From positions 1-64,000 of the forward strand of contig CAZKZI010000001.1 in assembly GCA_964557205.1 (NCBI GenBank): a stretch of DNA of 64,000 nt. The letters run 5' to 3'. The notes beneath the pieces were generated by a model that saw only the letters and a list, made by a program, of their open reading frames with translations, searched no databases and had not been told where the DNA came from. Of the stretch, positions 6,880 to 15,636 are shown one piece after another (within the stretch, counting starts at the first letter, position 1; each line of letters opens with the position of its first letter). Position numbers and translations under genes: made by a program. Source of the stretch: JAQVQN01 sp964557205 (GTDB lineage Bacteria; Verrucomicrobiota; Kiritimatiellia; RFP12; UBA1067).

Positions 6880-9714
6880 TCAAATAGATAGCAACTGCTT
6901 GAGGAAGCTTCCGGTGCTGGACCTCTTGCATGCAGCCACCTGTTCCGGCGTTCCCGACACCACCAGATAACCCCCGTCGTCTCCGCCGCCGGGTCCGAGA
7001 TCAATTACATAATCCGCACACTTTATCACGTCCAGATTGTGCTCGATCACTACAACCGTGTTCCCGACCGTACGCAAACGCAACAGTATCTGCAGAAGTT
7101 TCCTGACATCCTCGAAATGCAGTCCGGTAGTCGGCTCATCCAAAAGGTAGAGCGTCTGCCCCGTGGAGTGTTTGGACAGTTCGGTGGCAAGCTTTATGCG
7201 CTGCGCCTCACCGCCTGACAGCGTGGTCGAAGCCTGACCCAGACGGATATAACCGAGCCCGACTTCCGATAATGTTCGCAGTTTCCTGGCGATTGAAGGC
7301 ACTGAGCTGAAAAATTCAGTCGCGTCTTCCACAGTCATGTCCAAAACTTCAGCTATGTTCAGACCACCGTAATGGATTTCCAGTGTCTCTTTGTTGTAAC
7401 GTTGACCGCCGCACTGTTCACAGGTCACATAAACATCCGGCAGAAAATGCATTTCCAGACAGCGCATGCCGTCGCCTTTGCAAACTTCGCACCGGCCGCC
7501 CTTGACATTAAAGCTGAAACGGCCGGGCTTGTAGCCGCGCACCTTGGCTGCGGGAGTGGCGGCGAAAAGTTGGCGGATCGGCGTGAAAGCTCCGGTATAG
7601 GTGGTCGGATTGCTGCGCGGGGTGCGGCCGATCGGGCTCTGGTCAATCTCGATAGCTTTGTCGAATAGCTCGGCGCCGATAATTTCACGCACTTTGCCAG
7701 GACGGTCTTTGGTCCTGTAGAGTTTGCGGAAGAGATGCTTTTTTACGATCTCGCCTATCAGCGTCGATTTGCCTGAGCCCGAAACACCAGTCACGCAAAC
7801 TAAACATCCGACAGGTATGTCCACATCGATGTTTTTAAGATTGTTTTCCGATGCGCCCATTATTTTAAGCCGGTCGGACCCGGGCATTACACGTTCCGGC
7901 GGCTTTTTGATGCTCGTGCGCCCCGAAAGAAAAGCGGCGGTCAAGGAGTCTTCCTTAGCCAACAAACCAGCGAGATCACCCTGATATACCACGTTGCCGC
8001 CATGACGACCGGCGCCAGGGCCGAGATCAACGATGTAATCGGCAGTCCGTATGATCTCCGCGTCATGTTCTACAACCACAACGGTGTTGCCGCGATCACG
8101 AAGCTGACAAAGCATCCTGATCAATTTCACATTGTCGCGCGGATGCAGGCCAATGGTTGGTTCGTCCAGCACATACAAGACGCCTACCAGGCCGGAACCT
8201 ATTTGCGTAGCCAAACGGATACGTTGCATCTCTCCGCCAGAGAGGGTTGAACTTTGCCGGTCGAGCGAAAGATAATCCAGCCCAACGTCAATCAGGAACT
8301 TGAGCCGGCGCCTGATCTCTTTGAGCACCTCGCTCACCATCTGTTGTTCCATGTCAGTCAGTTTGAGAGTATCGAAAAACTTCACGCCGCTCTTGGCGGT
8401 CATGGCCATGACGTCAACGATCGAATGCCCGGCTATCAGACAGGCCCGTGATTCAGGACGCAGTCGCTTGCCGAGGCACTCTGGACAGATTTGGCTGCTC
8501 ATGAACTGGCGCAGCTTCTCGCGGAACTCGTCGGTTTCCGCTTCGCTGTACCGCCTGGCTAGACTCGGCAGAACACCCTCGAAAGGCTTCTCGATCTTGC
8601 GCCAGGCTCCGCGAGACCAGAACCGCAAAACCACAGGCTGTGTGCCGGAACCGTGAAGCAGCGTTTTTCTGAAGCTTTCGGAAAGCTCATCGTAGGGCGT
8701 GTCCATATCAATGTCAAAGGCGGCCGCAACAGCTTTCAGCAGGTGCTTGTAATATACCACCATGCGGAAACCGCCGCGTTTCCAAGGCAGTATGGCGCCC
8801 TCGGACAAAGATAAGCGCTTGTCGGGTACCACCAGGTCTTCATCAAATACCAACCGGGCTCCCAGACCGGCGCAAACCGGACAGGCGCCATAAGGGCTGT
8901 TGAAAGAGAAAGATCGCGGCTTGAGCTCTTCGAAACTGATGGAACACTCCGCACAGGCATTCTTATCTGAAAAAAGCTCTTCCCGGACAACGTCATCGGA
9001 CGAAAAACTTTGCGCACGGATCAAGCCGTTGCCATGTTTTAACGCAAGTTCAACGGAATCGGTCAGACGTGCGCGCACATTGTTGCCGATGACAAGCCGG
9101 TCAACGACGGCATCGACCGAGTGGGCTTTGTTTTTGTCCAGTGGCGGCACATCTTCCAGCGCCAGCATCAGGCCGTCAACAAGCACCCGCACAAATCCTT
9201 GCCGCCGGACTGACTCAAACACATCTTCGTGTCTGCCTTTTCGGCCGCGCACCAATGGAGCCAACAGCACCAGCCTGGTGTTGTCAGGCAGTGCGAATAG
9301 ACGGTCTACAATCTGTTCCGCGCTTTGCTTTTCCACCGGTTTGCCGCATTTTGGGCAGTGGGCTTTTCCAATGCTGCCGTACAGTAAGCGCAGGTAGTCG
9401 TGGATTTCCGTCACTGTAGCAACGATAGAGCGAGGATTGCCGCCGGAAGTCCGCTGCTCGATGGATATCGCGGGCGAAAGGCCTTCGATATGGTCGACAT
9501 CAGGCTTCTGCATCTGATCCAGAAACTGACGCGCGTAAGCCGACAGGCTCTCGACATACCGGCGCTGGCCTTCGGCATAAAGCGTGTCGAAAGCCAAAGA
9601 GGACTTACCTGATCCGCTCAACCCCGTGATAACGGTCAAAGAGTCGCGCGGTATACGCACGTTGACATTCTTGAGATTATGTTGCCTCGCCCCGGAGATG
9701 AAAATATCTGACAT
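6880..9714 (-). CDS. uvrA: Excinuclease ABC subunit A
   Basis: UvrA is the damage-recognition ATPase of nucleotide excision repair. At 944 residues it has full length. The first ABC module has Walker A GLSGSGKSSLAF (about residue 32), a zinc finger with two CxxC pairs (CAEC and CPVC) and the signature LSGGEMQRIRLA. The second has Walker A GVSGSGKSTL, a second zinc module with two CxxC pairs (CEVC and CEQC), LSGGEAQRIKLA and Walker B LYLLDEPTTGLH. It begins MSDIFISGARQHNLKNV, the usual UvrA N-terminus. The sensor kinase gene lies 48 bases upstream on the same strand. No uvrB or uvrC is in the window. Confidence 0.97.
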   Translation of the reverse strand: MSDIFISGARQHNLKNVNVRIPRDSLTVITGLSGSGKSSLAFDTLYAEGQRRYVESLSAYARQFLDQMQKPDVDHIEGLSPAISIEQRTSGGNPRSIVATVTEIHDYLRLLYGSIGKAHCPKCGKPVEKQSAEQIVDRLFALPDNTRLVLLAPLVRGRKGRHEDVFESVRRQGFVRVLVDGLMLALEDVPPLDKNKAHSVDAVVDRLVIGNNVRARLTDSVELALKHGNGLIRAQSFSSDDVVREELFSDKNACAECSISFEELKPRSFSFNSPYGACPVCAGLGARLVFDEDLVVPDKRLSLSEGAILPWKRGGFRMVVYYKHLLKAVAAAFDIDMDTPYDELSESFRKTLLHGSGTQPVVLRFWSRGAWRKIEKPFEGVLPSLARRYSEAETDEFREKLRQFMSSQICPECLGKRLRPESRACLIAGHSIVDVMAMTAKSGVKFFDTLKLTDMEQQMVSEVLKEIRRRLKFLIDVGLDYLSLDRQSSTLSGGEMQRIRLATQIGSGLVGVLYVLDEPTIGLHPRDNVKLIRMLCQLRDRGNTVVVVEHDAEIIRTADYIVDLGPGAGRHGGNVVYQGDLAGLLAKEDSLTAAFLSGRTSIKKPPERVMPGSDRLKIMGASENNLKNIDVDIPVGCLVCVTGVSGSGKSTLIGEIVKKHLFRKLYRTKDRPGKVREIIGAELFDKAIEIDQSPIGRTPRSNPTTYTGAFTPIRQLFAATPAAKVRGYKPGRFSFNVKGGRCEVCKGDGMRCLEMHFLPDVYVTCEQCGGQRYNKETLEIHYGGLNIAEVLDMTVEDATEFFSSVPSIARKLRTLSEVGLGYIRLGQASTTLSGGEAQRIKLATELSKHSTGQTLYLLDEPTTGLHFEDVRKLLQILLRLRTVGNTVVVIEHNLDVIKCADYVIDLGPGGGDDGGYLVVSGTPEQVAACKRSSTGSFLKQLLSI

Positions 9715-9762
9715 TGGAGATCGCTTTTCGCGATAGCCGGCTCGACCGTCGAACCCCTGCGG

Positions 9763-12399
9763 TTATTTTTGTGACAGAACCTCTCTGATTTTAACAGCCA
9801 AATCAATACGTGAAAATGGTTTCTGAATAAAATTGAGACCCTCTTCCAGAACGCCGTGATTAGCTATGATGTCGGCTGTGTAACCCGACATATAAATGCA
9901 TTTTATATCGGGACGCTGAGCCAGAATGATCTTATGAAGGTCGCGACCGCTGTGTTTCGGCATCACCACATCCGTCAACAGCAGATTTATTTCACCATCA
10001 TAAGCTTGTGACACGGCGGCGGCACGTTCCGATCCCAACGCGGACAGCACTTTGTAACCCAGACTCTGCATAATTAACTGAATCGAGCGCAACATTGGCT
10101 CCTCATCATCCACAACCATGACGGTCTCCGTGCCGACCGGCGGTACCTCCACCTTGCGAACCTTCTGTATTTCGATATTCTCGTCATCAAAATAGGCTGG
10201 CAGATAAATCCGGAAAGTGGTGCCTTTTTGCGGTTTGGTTTTTACAGATATATGGCCTCCGTTCTGCTGCACTATGCCGTAAACGGTCGCCAGTCCGAGC
10301 CCGGTGCCCTTGCCGCGTTCTTTGGTAGTGAAAAACGGTTCAAAGATGTGTTTGGCTATCTCGGTATCCATGCCGCACCCGTTATCGCAGAAAGTGAGCA
10401 TAACATAATTGCCGCACACCGTTCCGATGGTTTCCGCACAGTACTTCTCGTCGAGATAAGCGTTGTCTGTTTCTACGCGCAAAGTGCCGACACCATTAAT
10501 GGCGTCGCGTGCATTGACAGCCAGGTTGGCCATAATTTGGTCCAGTTGGCTGAGGTCGATTTTGACTAGGCAGATGTTTTCTCCAGGTTCCCATTGCAAG
10601 TCGATATTCTCGCCGATCAGCCGCTTCAGCATTTTCAACAGGTTGGTTATCGCCTCGTTGATATTGAGCACTCTCGGGTTTATGGCCTGCTTGCTGGCAA
10701 AAGCCAGCAACTGGTTTGTGAGATTGGCGGCGCGGCGGCCTTCCGATATAACTTCGCGAAGGATATCACTCGCCTCTTTGTCTTTTGAGAAATCTTCTTT
10801 CAACAGTTCGCTGTATCCGAGCATCGCCTGCAGGATATTGTTGAAATCGTGCGCTATACCGCCTGCCAGTCGGCCTACAGCCTCCATCTTCTGCGCCTGT
10901 TGCAGTTGTCCTGACAGTAAAGTATGCGCCTCTTCGGCTTTTCTGCGCGCGACCTCTTTCCAGACACTGCCGAAAAGAATCTGGATTTGAATCACATCCT
11001 CCGCTTCGTATGCTTCTTCTTTGTTAGCGATCCCGACAGTCGCTACGATCTGGTCATCTTGGAAAATAGGTACGGTCAGGAATGTTTTAATCTTCACATG
11101 GCCATCAGGAATGCCTTTTTTCAACGGGTTGAATGAAGCAAAATCATTTATAAATATCGGCTTGCGTTGACGTACCGCCTCACCCCAAATGCCGGTATTG
11201 TCCAAATCGTAAACGATTTTCGGGGCTACAACAGTGCACTCTTTCGCCACATCCGTTGACTCTGATTTCAAGGTTAGCTGTCGGCGAACTTCGTTGTAAT
11301 AAAAGATATATCCGATTTTGCTTTTGGTCAGTTGCAGTGTTTCCTCAAGCGTGTAGTCCAGCAATTCCTGCACGTTGCTGAAAGGTTTACTGAGAATCCG
11401 CAATAACACACTCATGCGGTTGGCGTTGCGCAAGGTTTCCATCTCACGTTGCTTTCTCGCTGTCACGTCTATCATGAAACCTTCGATCAGAAAAGGCTTG
11501 TTGTCGCCTTGGGAGATCGTGCGCGCGTTTAAGCTTATCCATATACGCCGTTGGTCTAAGGAAACGAACTCCATCTCAAAGGATTTGATTTGTCCGTCTT
11601 CAGTAAGTTTTTTGACTAGTTCGGCGCGGCGTTCAGGCACCTCATAAAAGCGCGTGCTGATATTAGGGTTGTCAGACAAGACCTGCCGCGCGTTGTCATA
11701 TCCAAGAATACGAGCCATCGCGTCATTAAGTCCGATGAAATGTCCGTCGTGCGTCGTCGTGAAAATACCAACGGGCGCGTTCTTAACCAGTTGCCCCAAA
11801 TTCGCCTCGCTATCCTCAAGCTGTTTGAACAACCGGGTGCGGGACAAGTGATCGGAAAGGACCTTGCCGACCAGCAGAGTGGCCAGCGGATAAATGATAA
11901 TTGCAGGCAGGGTTATTTTCCTGAACACTTCTTTACCAATATCAGGAGGCAAAAGCAGCATCAGCAAAACCATGAACACATTAACTGTTAACCCCATTAC
12001 TAACAGTCTGGCCGCGGAAGGGTCATGTTTGGTTTCCGGCTGTTTGTAACGAAAAATCAGACCGATCAGTGCGGAAGATATGATCAGCAGAACCCCCGAC
12101 AACATGCCTACTCCGCTTTGCATCAGCCGACATGAAAGAGCCATGGCAACAGCTATCGTCACGGCTAGCGGACCGAAGAAAAGACCGCATAAACTCAGCA
12201 TCACGGAACGTCCGTCATAAATGACACCCGGCGCCATCTCAACCGGACACGTCATGCCTATAATGCACGCGAAGCCGAAGAGCACCCCGTGCAGTGCTGC
12301 GACACGTTTCTCACCTGGACACTGTTCGTTGAAATATCCGGAAAATATCGCGATCAACGCCAGCAGCGCCAGATTGTTAATGAGTTCTAAAAATATCAT
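9763..12399 (-). CDS. Hybrid sensor histidine kinase with LytS-type membrane sensor
   Basis: This 878-residue membrane protein is a complete two-component sensor fused to a receiver. Residues 1-180 form a multi-pass 5TMR-LytS-like region with the family phrase PGVIYDGRSVMLSLCGLFFGP (58-78, LytS/YhcK type). A PAS domain follows (about 196-315), then a GAF domain (about 325-480), HisKA with phospho-acceptor His517 in GGIAHDFNNIL, HATPase with N box NLAVNARDA, DNGCGMD and GKGTGLGL (697-704), and a C-terminal receiver with Asp810 in LLLTDVVMP and Lys860. No separate response regulator or DNA-binding output is encoded beside it, so its target is unknown. LytS-type sensors often respond to wall or membrane state or small carboxylates. 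Confidence 0.9.
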   Translation of the reverse strand: MIFLELINNLALLALIAIFSGYFNEQCPGEKRVAALHGVLFGFACIIGMTCPVEMAPGVIYDGRSVMLSLCGLFFGPLAVTIAVAMALSCRLMQSGVGMLSGVLLIISSALIGLIFRYKQPETKHDPSAARLLVMGLTVNVFMVLLMLLLPPDIGKEVFRKITLPAIIIYPLATLLVGKVLSDHLSRTRLFKQLEDSEANLGQLVKNAPVGIFTTTHDGHFIGLNDAMARILGYDNARQVLSDNPNISTRFYEVPERRAELVKKLTEDGQIKSFEMEFVSLDQRRIWISLNARTISQGDNKPFLIEGFMIDVTARKQREMETLRNANRMSVLLRILSKPFSNVQELLDYTLEETLQLTKSKIGYIFYYNEVRRQLTLKSESTDVAKECTVVAPKIVYDLDNTGIWGEAVRQRKPIFINDFASFNPLKKGIPDGHVKIKTFLTVPIFQDDQIVATVGIANKEEAYEAEDVIQIQILFGSVWKEVARRKAEEAHTLLSGQLQQAQKMEAVGRLAGGIAHDFNNILQAMLGYSELLKEDFSKDKEASDILREVISEGRRAANLTNQLLAFASKQAINPRVLNINEAITNLLKMLKRLIGENIDLQWEPGENICLVKIDLSQLDQIMANLAVNARDAINGVGTLRVETDNAYLDEKYCAETIGTVCGNYVMLTFCDNGCGMDTEIAKHIFEPFFTTKERGKGTGLGLATVYGIVQQNGGHISVKTKPQKGTTFRIYLPAYFDDENIEIQKVRKVEVPPVGTETVMVVDDEEPMLRSIQLIMQSLGYKVLSALGSERAAAVSQAYDGEINLLLTDVVMPKHSGRDLHKIILAQRPDIKCIYMSGYTADIIANHGVLEEGLNFIQKPFSRIDLAVKIREVLSQK

Positions 12400-12449
12400 A
12401 CTTTATATGCTTCTCCGGTTTTTACGCAGGCCTGCCGCAGTGCATTCCG

Positions 12450-13817
12450 TCAGACCGAGACAATCCCCAGCGGATCAGAGGTCTTCCATGCCCCACGCGT
12501 AAAATCAGGCGCCTTTACCGAAGCGCCGTTACGCAAAACAGAATTTTCGCTGAGTTCCACCAAAGAACTCCACAAAGCGGAGTCATAGACATCTATATCC
12601 AACGGCAGGCCTTTCTGCAGGCAATGGCAAAGGCGAAGATCCATCAGAAAATCCATGCCGCCATGGCCGCCAACTCTTTTTGCCGCATCACCGCTCTCTG
12701 CCCAGAGCGGGTGTGTGTACCTGGCTTTCAGTTCCGCCAATTCGCTGTCGCTAATCCATTGGTGTGATTTGGGCTCAAGCGCCACCCGCAGCGGATAGTC
12801 GGCCAGAATCCCTTTGGTGCCGGAAATGAGATTGATCCGGCTGTACGGCCTGGGACTGGTAGTGTTGTGCTGCAACATTATCGTGCGTCCGCGGTAGGTG
12901 CGTATGACGGAGGTGTTCATGTCACCCAATTTGTAGTCCAGGCGCCCCTTGGGGTTTGTGCCGTCCGCCCTCTCTGCCGCCAGGCTCAATCCGAACTGAG
13001 CGCTGCTGACGGACGTGACGTATTCGAACCTGTCCCCTCGGTTGATGTCCATGTACTGGCAGACCGGGCCCAGACCGTGCGTGGGATAAGGGTTGCCCGT
13101 GTGCTGTTTGGCCCAGTTCAGGCGCCACTGTCCCTGATAACCGGATTCTTTGCCGTCGGCCATCATTTTAAAGCGCAGGTCATGGATGTAGGCGGCTTCT
13201 CCATGCACAAGGTCGCCTAAAATCCCTTTGCGGCAGAGCATCAAGGCGAACATCTCGTTTTCGCCGTAGCAGCAGTTTTCCAGCATCATGCAATGGCGGC
13301 GCGTCTCTTCGGCGGTGTCCACCAATTGCCAGCACTGCTCGATGGTCATGGCGGCGGGCACCTCGACCGCGGCGTGTTTGCCGCACTGCATGGCATAGAC
13401 CGCCATCGGGGTGTGCCAAAGCCAAGGCGTGCATATGTAAACCAGATCGACCGCGTCCGACTCGCAAAGCTTGCGCCATTCTTCCGGGGAACCGAAATAA
13501 GTCGCAGGAACAGGTTTGCCCATTTCCGACAGAGCTTTTGCCTGTCGGGCAACGCGTTCTTCCAGCAGATCGCTGATCGCCGTAATCTCAACGCCGGGGA
13601 TTCCGGAAAGCCGCTTGACAGCGCCGGGACCGCGTTGCCCTACACCGACGATCCCCACGCGCACCCTCTCAAGGGGCTCCGCCTGGAAACCAGACATACT
13701 GCGGCTGCGTCGATGATATAATCCTGTTAAAGACGAACAGCCCGTATGTGCGCACAGGCCTGCCGATCCGCCTGTCAACATCGCGCCTTTTAAAAAATGC
13801 CTACGGGTCGTATTCAT
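12450..13817 (-). CDS. Exported GH109-type Gfo/Idh/MocA protein (putative alpha-N-acetylgalactosaminidase)
   Basis: This 455-residue protein matches the GH109 branch of the Gfo/Idh/MocA family, which cleaves alpha-GalNAc or related links using bound NAD. An N-terminal Tat signal (TTRRHFLKGAML, Arg5-Arg6) implies folded export to the periplasm or surface. The dinucleotide fold begins VRVGIVGVGQRG near residue 52. GH109-like phrases recur: TPWLWH, EVPAAMTIEQCW, LENCCYGENEMF, HDLR, NPYPTHGLGP, INRGDR, GHGGMDF and APDFTRGAW. The ATG at 13817 lies 9 bases after AAGGAG; 15 upstream codons are open but lack such a site. It fits a mucin-like glycan diet with the sialidase-like genes nearby. Activity is inferred from family resemblance only; Gfo/Idh oxidoreductase is the fallback. 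Confidence 0.8.
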   Translation of the reverse strand: MNTTRRHFLKGAMLTGGSAGLCAHTGCSSLTGLYHRRSRSMSGFQAEPLERVRVGIVGVGQRGPGAVKRLSGIPGVEITAISDLLEERVARQAKALSEMGKPVPATYFGSPEEWRKLCESDAVDLVYICTPWLWHTPMAVYAMQCGKHAAVEVPAAMTIEQCWQLVDTAEETRRHCMMLENCCYGENEMFALMLCRKGILGDLVHGEAAYIHDLRFKMMADGKESGYQGQWRLNWAKQHTGNPYPTHGLGPVCQYMDINRGDRFEYVTSVSSAQFGLSLAAERADGTNPKGRLDYKLGDMNTSVIRTYRGRTIMLQHNTTSPRPYSRINLISGTKGILADYPLRVALEPKSHQWISDSELAELKARYTHPLWAESGDAAKRVGGHGGMDFLMDLRLCHCLQKGLPLDIDVYDSALWSSLVELSENSVLRNGASVKAPDFTRGAWKTSDPLGIVSV

Positions 13818-13914
13818 GCCCAAGAACTCCTTATCGCTTGCCTTAGCCCCATTATGGCGCAAAAGTCTTGCAAGAAATTCGATTTAATATTAACACACAC
13901 AGACTTCGCCTGAC

Positions 13915-13926
13915 TATAATTATAAT
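13915..13926. promoter_or_regulatory. AT-rich promoter-like element between divergent genes
   Basis: TATAATTATAAT lies in the 190-base gap between the GH109 gene (minus) and the methyltransferase gene (plus). It gives a -10 hexamer on both strands. No convincing -35 box is found at 16-18 bases on the plus strand, so its use is uncertain. Confidence 0.3.
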
Positions 13927-14007
13927 GTCTTTTAAAACCGTGTTGGCAAGGCCGGGGATGATAGGTTATTCTAAATCAACTCATATTCGCATTTCTCAGG
14001 AGTAGGT

Positions 14008-14757
14008 ATGCCAGAAGTTCAGGAACAAATGCCCGCGTTTACCGGAGAGTTCTTTGTCCCCGGCAAATCCGGAGCACGGATCGCGGCCGACCATATGGAG
14101 CGCTACCGGTTCGCTTGCGGGTTTGCGGAGAGTGCCTCGGTTTTGGATATCGCCTGCGGTGCGGGATATTCCGCGCCTATGTTTATACGAGCAGGGTCTG
14201 TCAGTTACGACGGCGTTGACCTTAACCGGGAACTGATCGCGTACGACAATCAGCGGTACGGCAGCGAGAACGTGCGTTTTTTCGTCGGAGACATACGAAC
14301 CTTCAATGCAGACCGCAAATATGATCTGATCACATGCTTCGAAACAATCGAGCATGTGACGGACTATGCGGCCGCACTTGAAAACCTTTTTCAACTGATC
14401 AAGCCAGGAGGCAGGCTGCTGGTTTCATCGCCTAACCGTCCTGTGACATCGTCCACGGCGAAGAACATAGGAGATCAGCCCTCAAACCGTTTTCATGTGC
14501 AGGAGTTCATTCCCGACGAGCTGGCGACAGCTTTGCTCGCAGCAGGATTCATAGTGCCTGACGGGGAGCTGTACGGTCAACGCCAGCGGCGCTTCCACCG
14601 TTCCTGGACCTTGCGCAAGCTGAGCAGGTTGATTTTCGGCAACCCGAATAAAAAGAAGTCGGCGGTCGTGGAGCCGGTCACAAATCTGACCCCGCGTTAC
14701 TTTTTGTTGATCGCGCGCAAGGCCGGGGAACCAGAGAGAAGAGTGAGTAGTGAGTAG
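14008..14757 (+). CDS. Class I SAM-dependent methyltransferase
   Basis: A 249-residue cytoplasmic methyltransferase of the broad Methyltransf_11/25 type. Motif I is VLDIACGAGYSAPMF (about residues 46-60); the acidic end of strand 2 is DGVDLNREL; then FFVGDIRTF, DLITCFETIEHV and the post-motif LIKPGGRLLVSSPNR. The substrate cannot be deduced. The late region with Arg/Lys-rich RRFHRSWTLRKLSR resembles proteins that methylate sugars or lipid-linked substrates, but this is weak. The start follows CAGGAGTAGGT. Its last codons run into a tandem heptamer tract, so the C-terminus RRVSSE may not be ancestral. No obvious operon partner. Confidence 0.8.
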   Translation: MPEVQEQMPAFTGEFFVPGKSGARIAADHMERYRFACGFAESASVLDIACGAGYSAPMFIRAGSVSYDGVDLNRELIAYDNQRYGSENVRFFVGDIRTFNADRKYDLITCFETIEHVTDYAAALENLFQLIKPGGRLLVSSPNRPVTSSTAKNIGDQPSNRFHVQEFIPDELATALLAAGFIVPDGELYGQRQRRFHRSWTLRKLSRLIFGNPNKKKSAVVEPVTNLTPRYFLLIARKAGEPERRVSSE

Positions 14758-14808
14758 TGAGTAGTGAGTAGTGAAGAGTGAGTAGTGAAGAGTGAAGAGT
14801 GAAGAGAG
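14741..14808 (+). repeat. Tandem heptamer tract GTGAGTA/GTGAAGA
   Basis: About nine consecutive heptamers of the forms GTGAGTA and GTGAAGA run from 14741 to 14808. The tract supplies the stop codon of the methyltransferase gene and ends 12 bases before the AraC-type gene's stop. It has no coding sense in any frame. Confidence 0.85.
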
Positions 14809-14820
14809 GTGCTTGCAAGG

Positions 14821-15234
14821 TCAGGCGTATGAGCCGTAGACGCGTTCGGATGTGCTGATGCCCATATAATAAGAGTAAGGATGCAAGGCGCGCTCGGGAT
14901 CGGTAAGGCAGCTTGCGCGGTATTGCGAAGGCGACATGCCGGTGGCTTTCTGGAAGCGGCGTGAGAAGTAGAGCTGGTTGTTGAAGCCGGCCTGAAAGGC
15001 GATCTCTTTGACGCTGAGGCGGTTGGTGGCCAGCAGTCGTTTGGCGTAGTCGATGCGCTGCTGTTCAATGTACTTCTGCGGCGAGCGTCCGGTACGGCGT
15101 TTGAACTCTCGGAAGAATTGGCTGTAGGAGAAGTTCGCCAGTCTGGCGAGCCTGCGGTAGTCGGGGGGCTCGTGCAGGTTGGCTCCGATGTAATCAATGA
15201 CGCAGGCCAGACGCTCGTCAATGTCGGAATTCAT
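14821..15234 (-). CDS. Short AraC-family transcriptional regulator (DNA-binding domain only)
   Basis: A 137-residue protein made almost entirely of an AraC/XylS double helix-turn-helix domain: the first HTH around LARLANFSYSQFFREFKRRTG, the second with LSVKEIAFQAGFNNQLYFSRRFQKATGMSPSQYR, ending YYMGISTSERVYG. AraC proteins normally carry an extra 150-200-residue sensor domain, which is absent, so this is either a stand-alone regulator or a trimmed gene. The start is uncertain: ATG at 15234 is chosen, ATG at 15255 is possible, and neither has a clear ribosome binding site. It is divergent from cluster 1 and next to an operator-like 21-bp direct repeat (15468-15506), which makes it the leading candidate regulator of both clusters. 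Confidence 0.85.
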   Translation of the reverse strand: MNSDIDERLACVIDYIGANLHEPPDYRRLARLANFSYSQFFREFKRRTGRSPQKYIEQQRIDYAKRLLATNRLSVKEIAFQAGFNNQLYFSRRFQKATGMSPSQYRASCLTDPERALHPYSYYMGISTSERVYGSYA

Positions 15235-15311
15235 TTGTCCAGAAACCAAACGCATATTTACAAAGTACGGTAAACACGTTTGGCAGGCAATCAAAAACGG
15301 AAATCGGTAAG

Positions 15312-15460
15312 TTTTTCCCCGCTAATCTCCGCGAATGAGAACGGCTCCCTTTTTCTGCGGCCTTCGGCCGCCGCTAATCGCTAGAAAAAGGGAGCCGTAC
15401 GATTGCACCAGACCAATGCAAACCTGCCAACATGATTTTTTAGCGATTAGCGGGTAAAAG
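15312..15460. repeat. Nested inverted repeat, possibly a MITE or REP-like element
   Basis: Most of the 402-base gap between the AraC-type gene and cluster 1 consists of this element and the promoter copy that follows. Outer arms CCCGCTAATC (15318-15327) and GATTAGCGGG (15445-15454) are exact inverted copies. Inside, a 16-base perfect inverted repeat (15341-15356 and 15383-15398, ACGGCTCCC...GGGAGCCGT) encloses GCGGCC-TTC-GGCCGC. The motif CCGCTAATC occurs twice forward and once reversed. It carries no open frame of note. It could fold into a branched RNA or be a non-autonomous mobile remnant. Confidence 0.7.
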
Positions 15461-15466
15461 AAAACT

Positions 15467-15570
15467 CTGCAATCCCAGTGCATACTTATGCAATCCTAAG
15501 GCATATCCTTTGGTTTGGTTCCAGGCCTATTTTCGTGGTAGAATGGTATTATATCTGTAGAAGGAATGCA
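15467..15570 (+). promoter_or_regulatory. Operator-promoter of cluster 1 (copy 1 of a 104-bp repeat)
   Basis: This sequence recurs at 29423-29526 with 101 of 104 bases identical. It contains two direct half-sites of form TGCAATCC-N4-GCATA (15468-15485 and 15489-15506) whose starts are 21 bases apart, then TTGGTT (15515-15520), an 18-base spacer and TAGAAT (15539-15544) as sigma-70 boxes. Two helical turns between half-sites just upstream of -35 is the common AraC-activator layout. It precedes the first SUMF1-like gene. Binding is inferred, not shown. Confidence 0.7.
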
Positions 15571-15636
15571 AATGCCGGGTAGCAAGTTGTGGGCGGATTT
15601 GATTTGCGACAATCATTAATCCAGGAGAAAAAAGCG

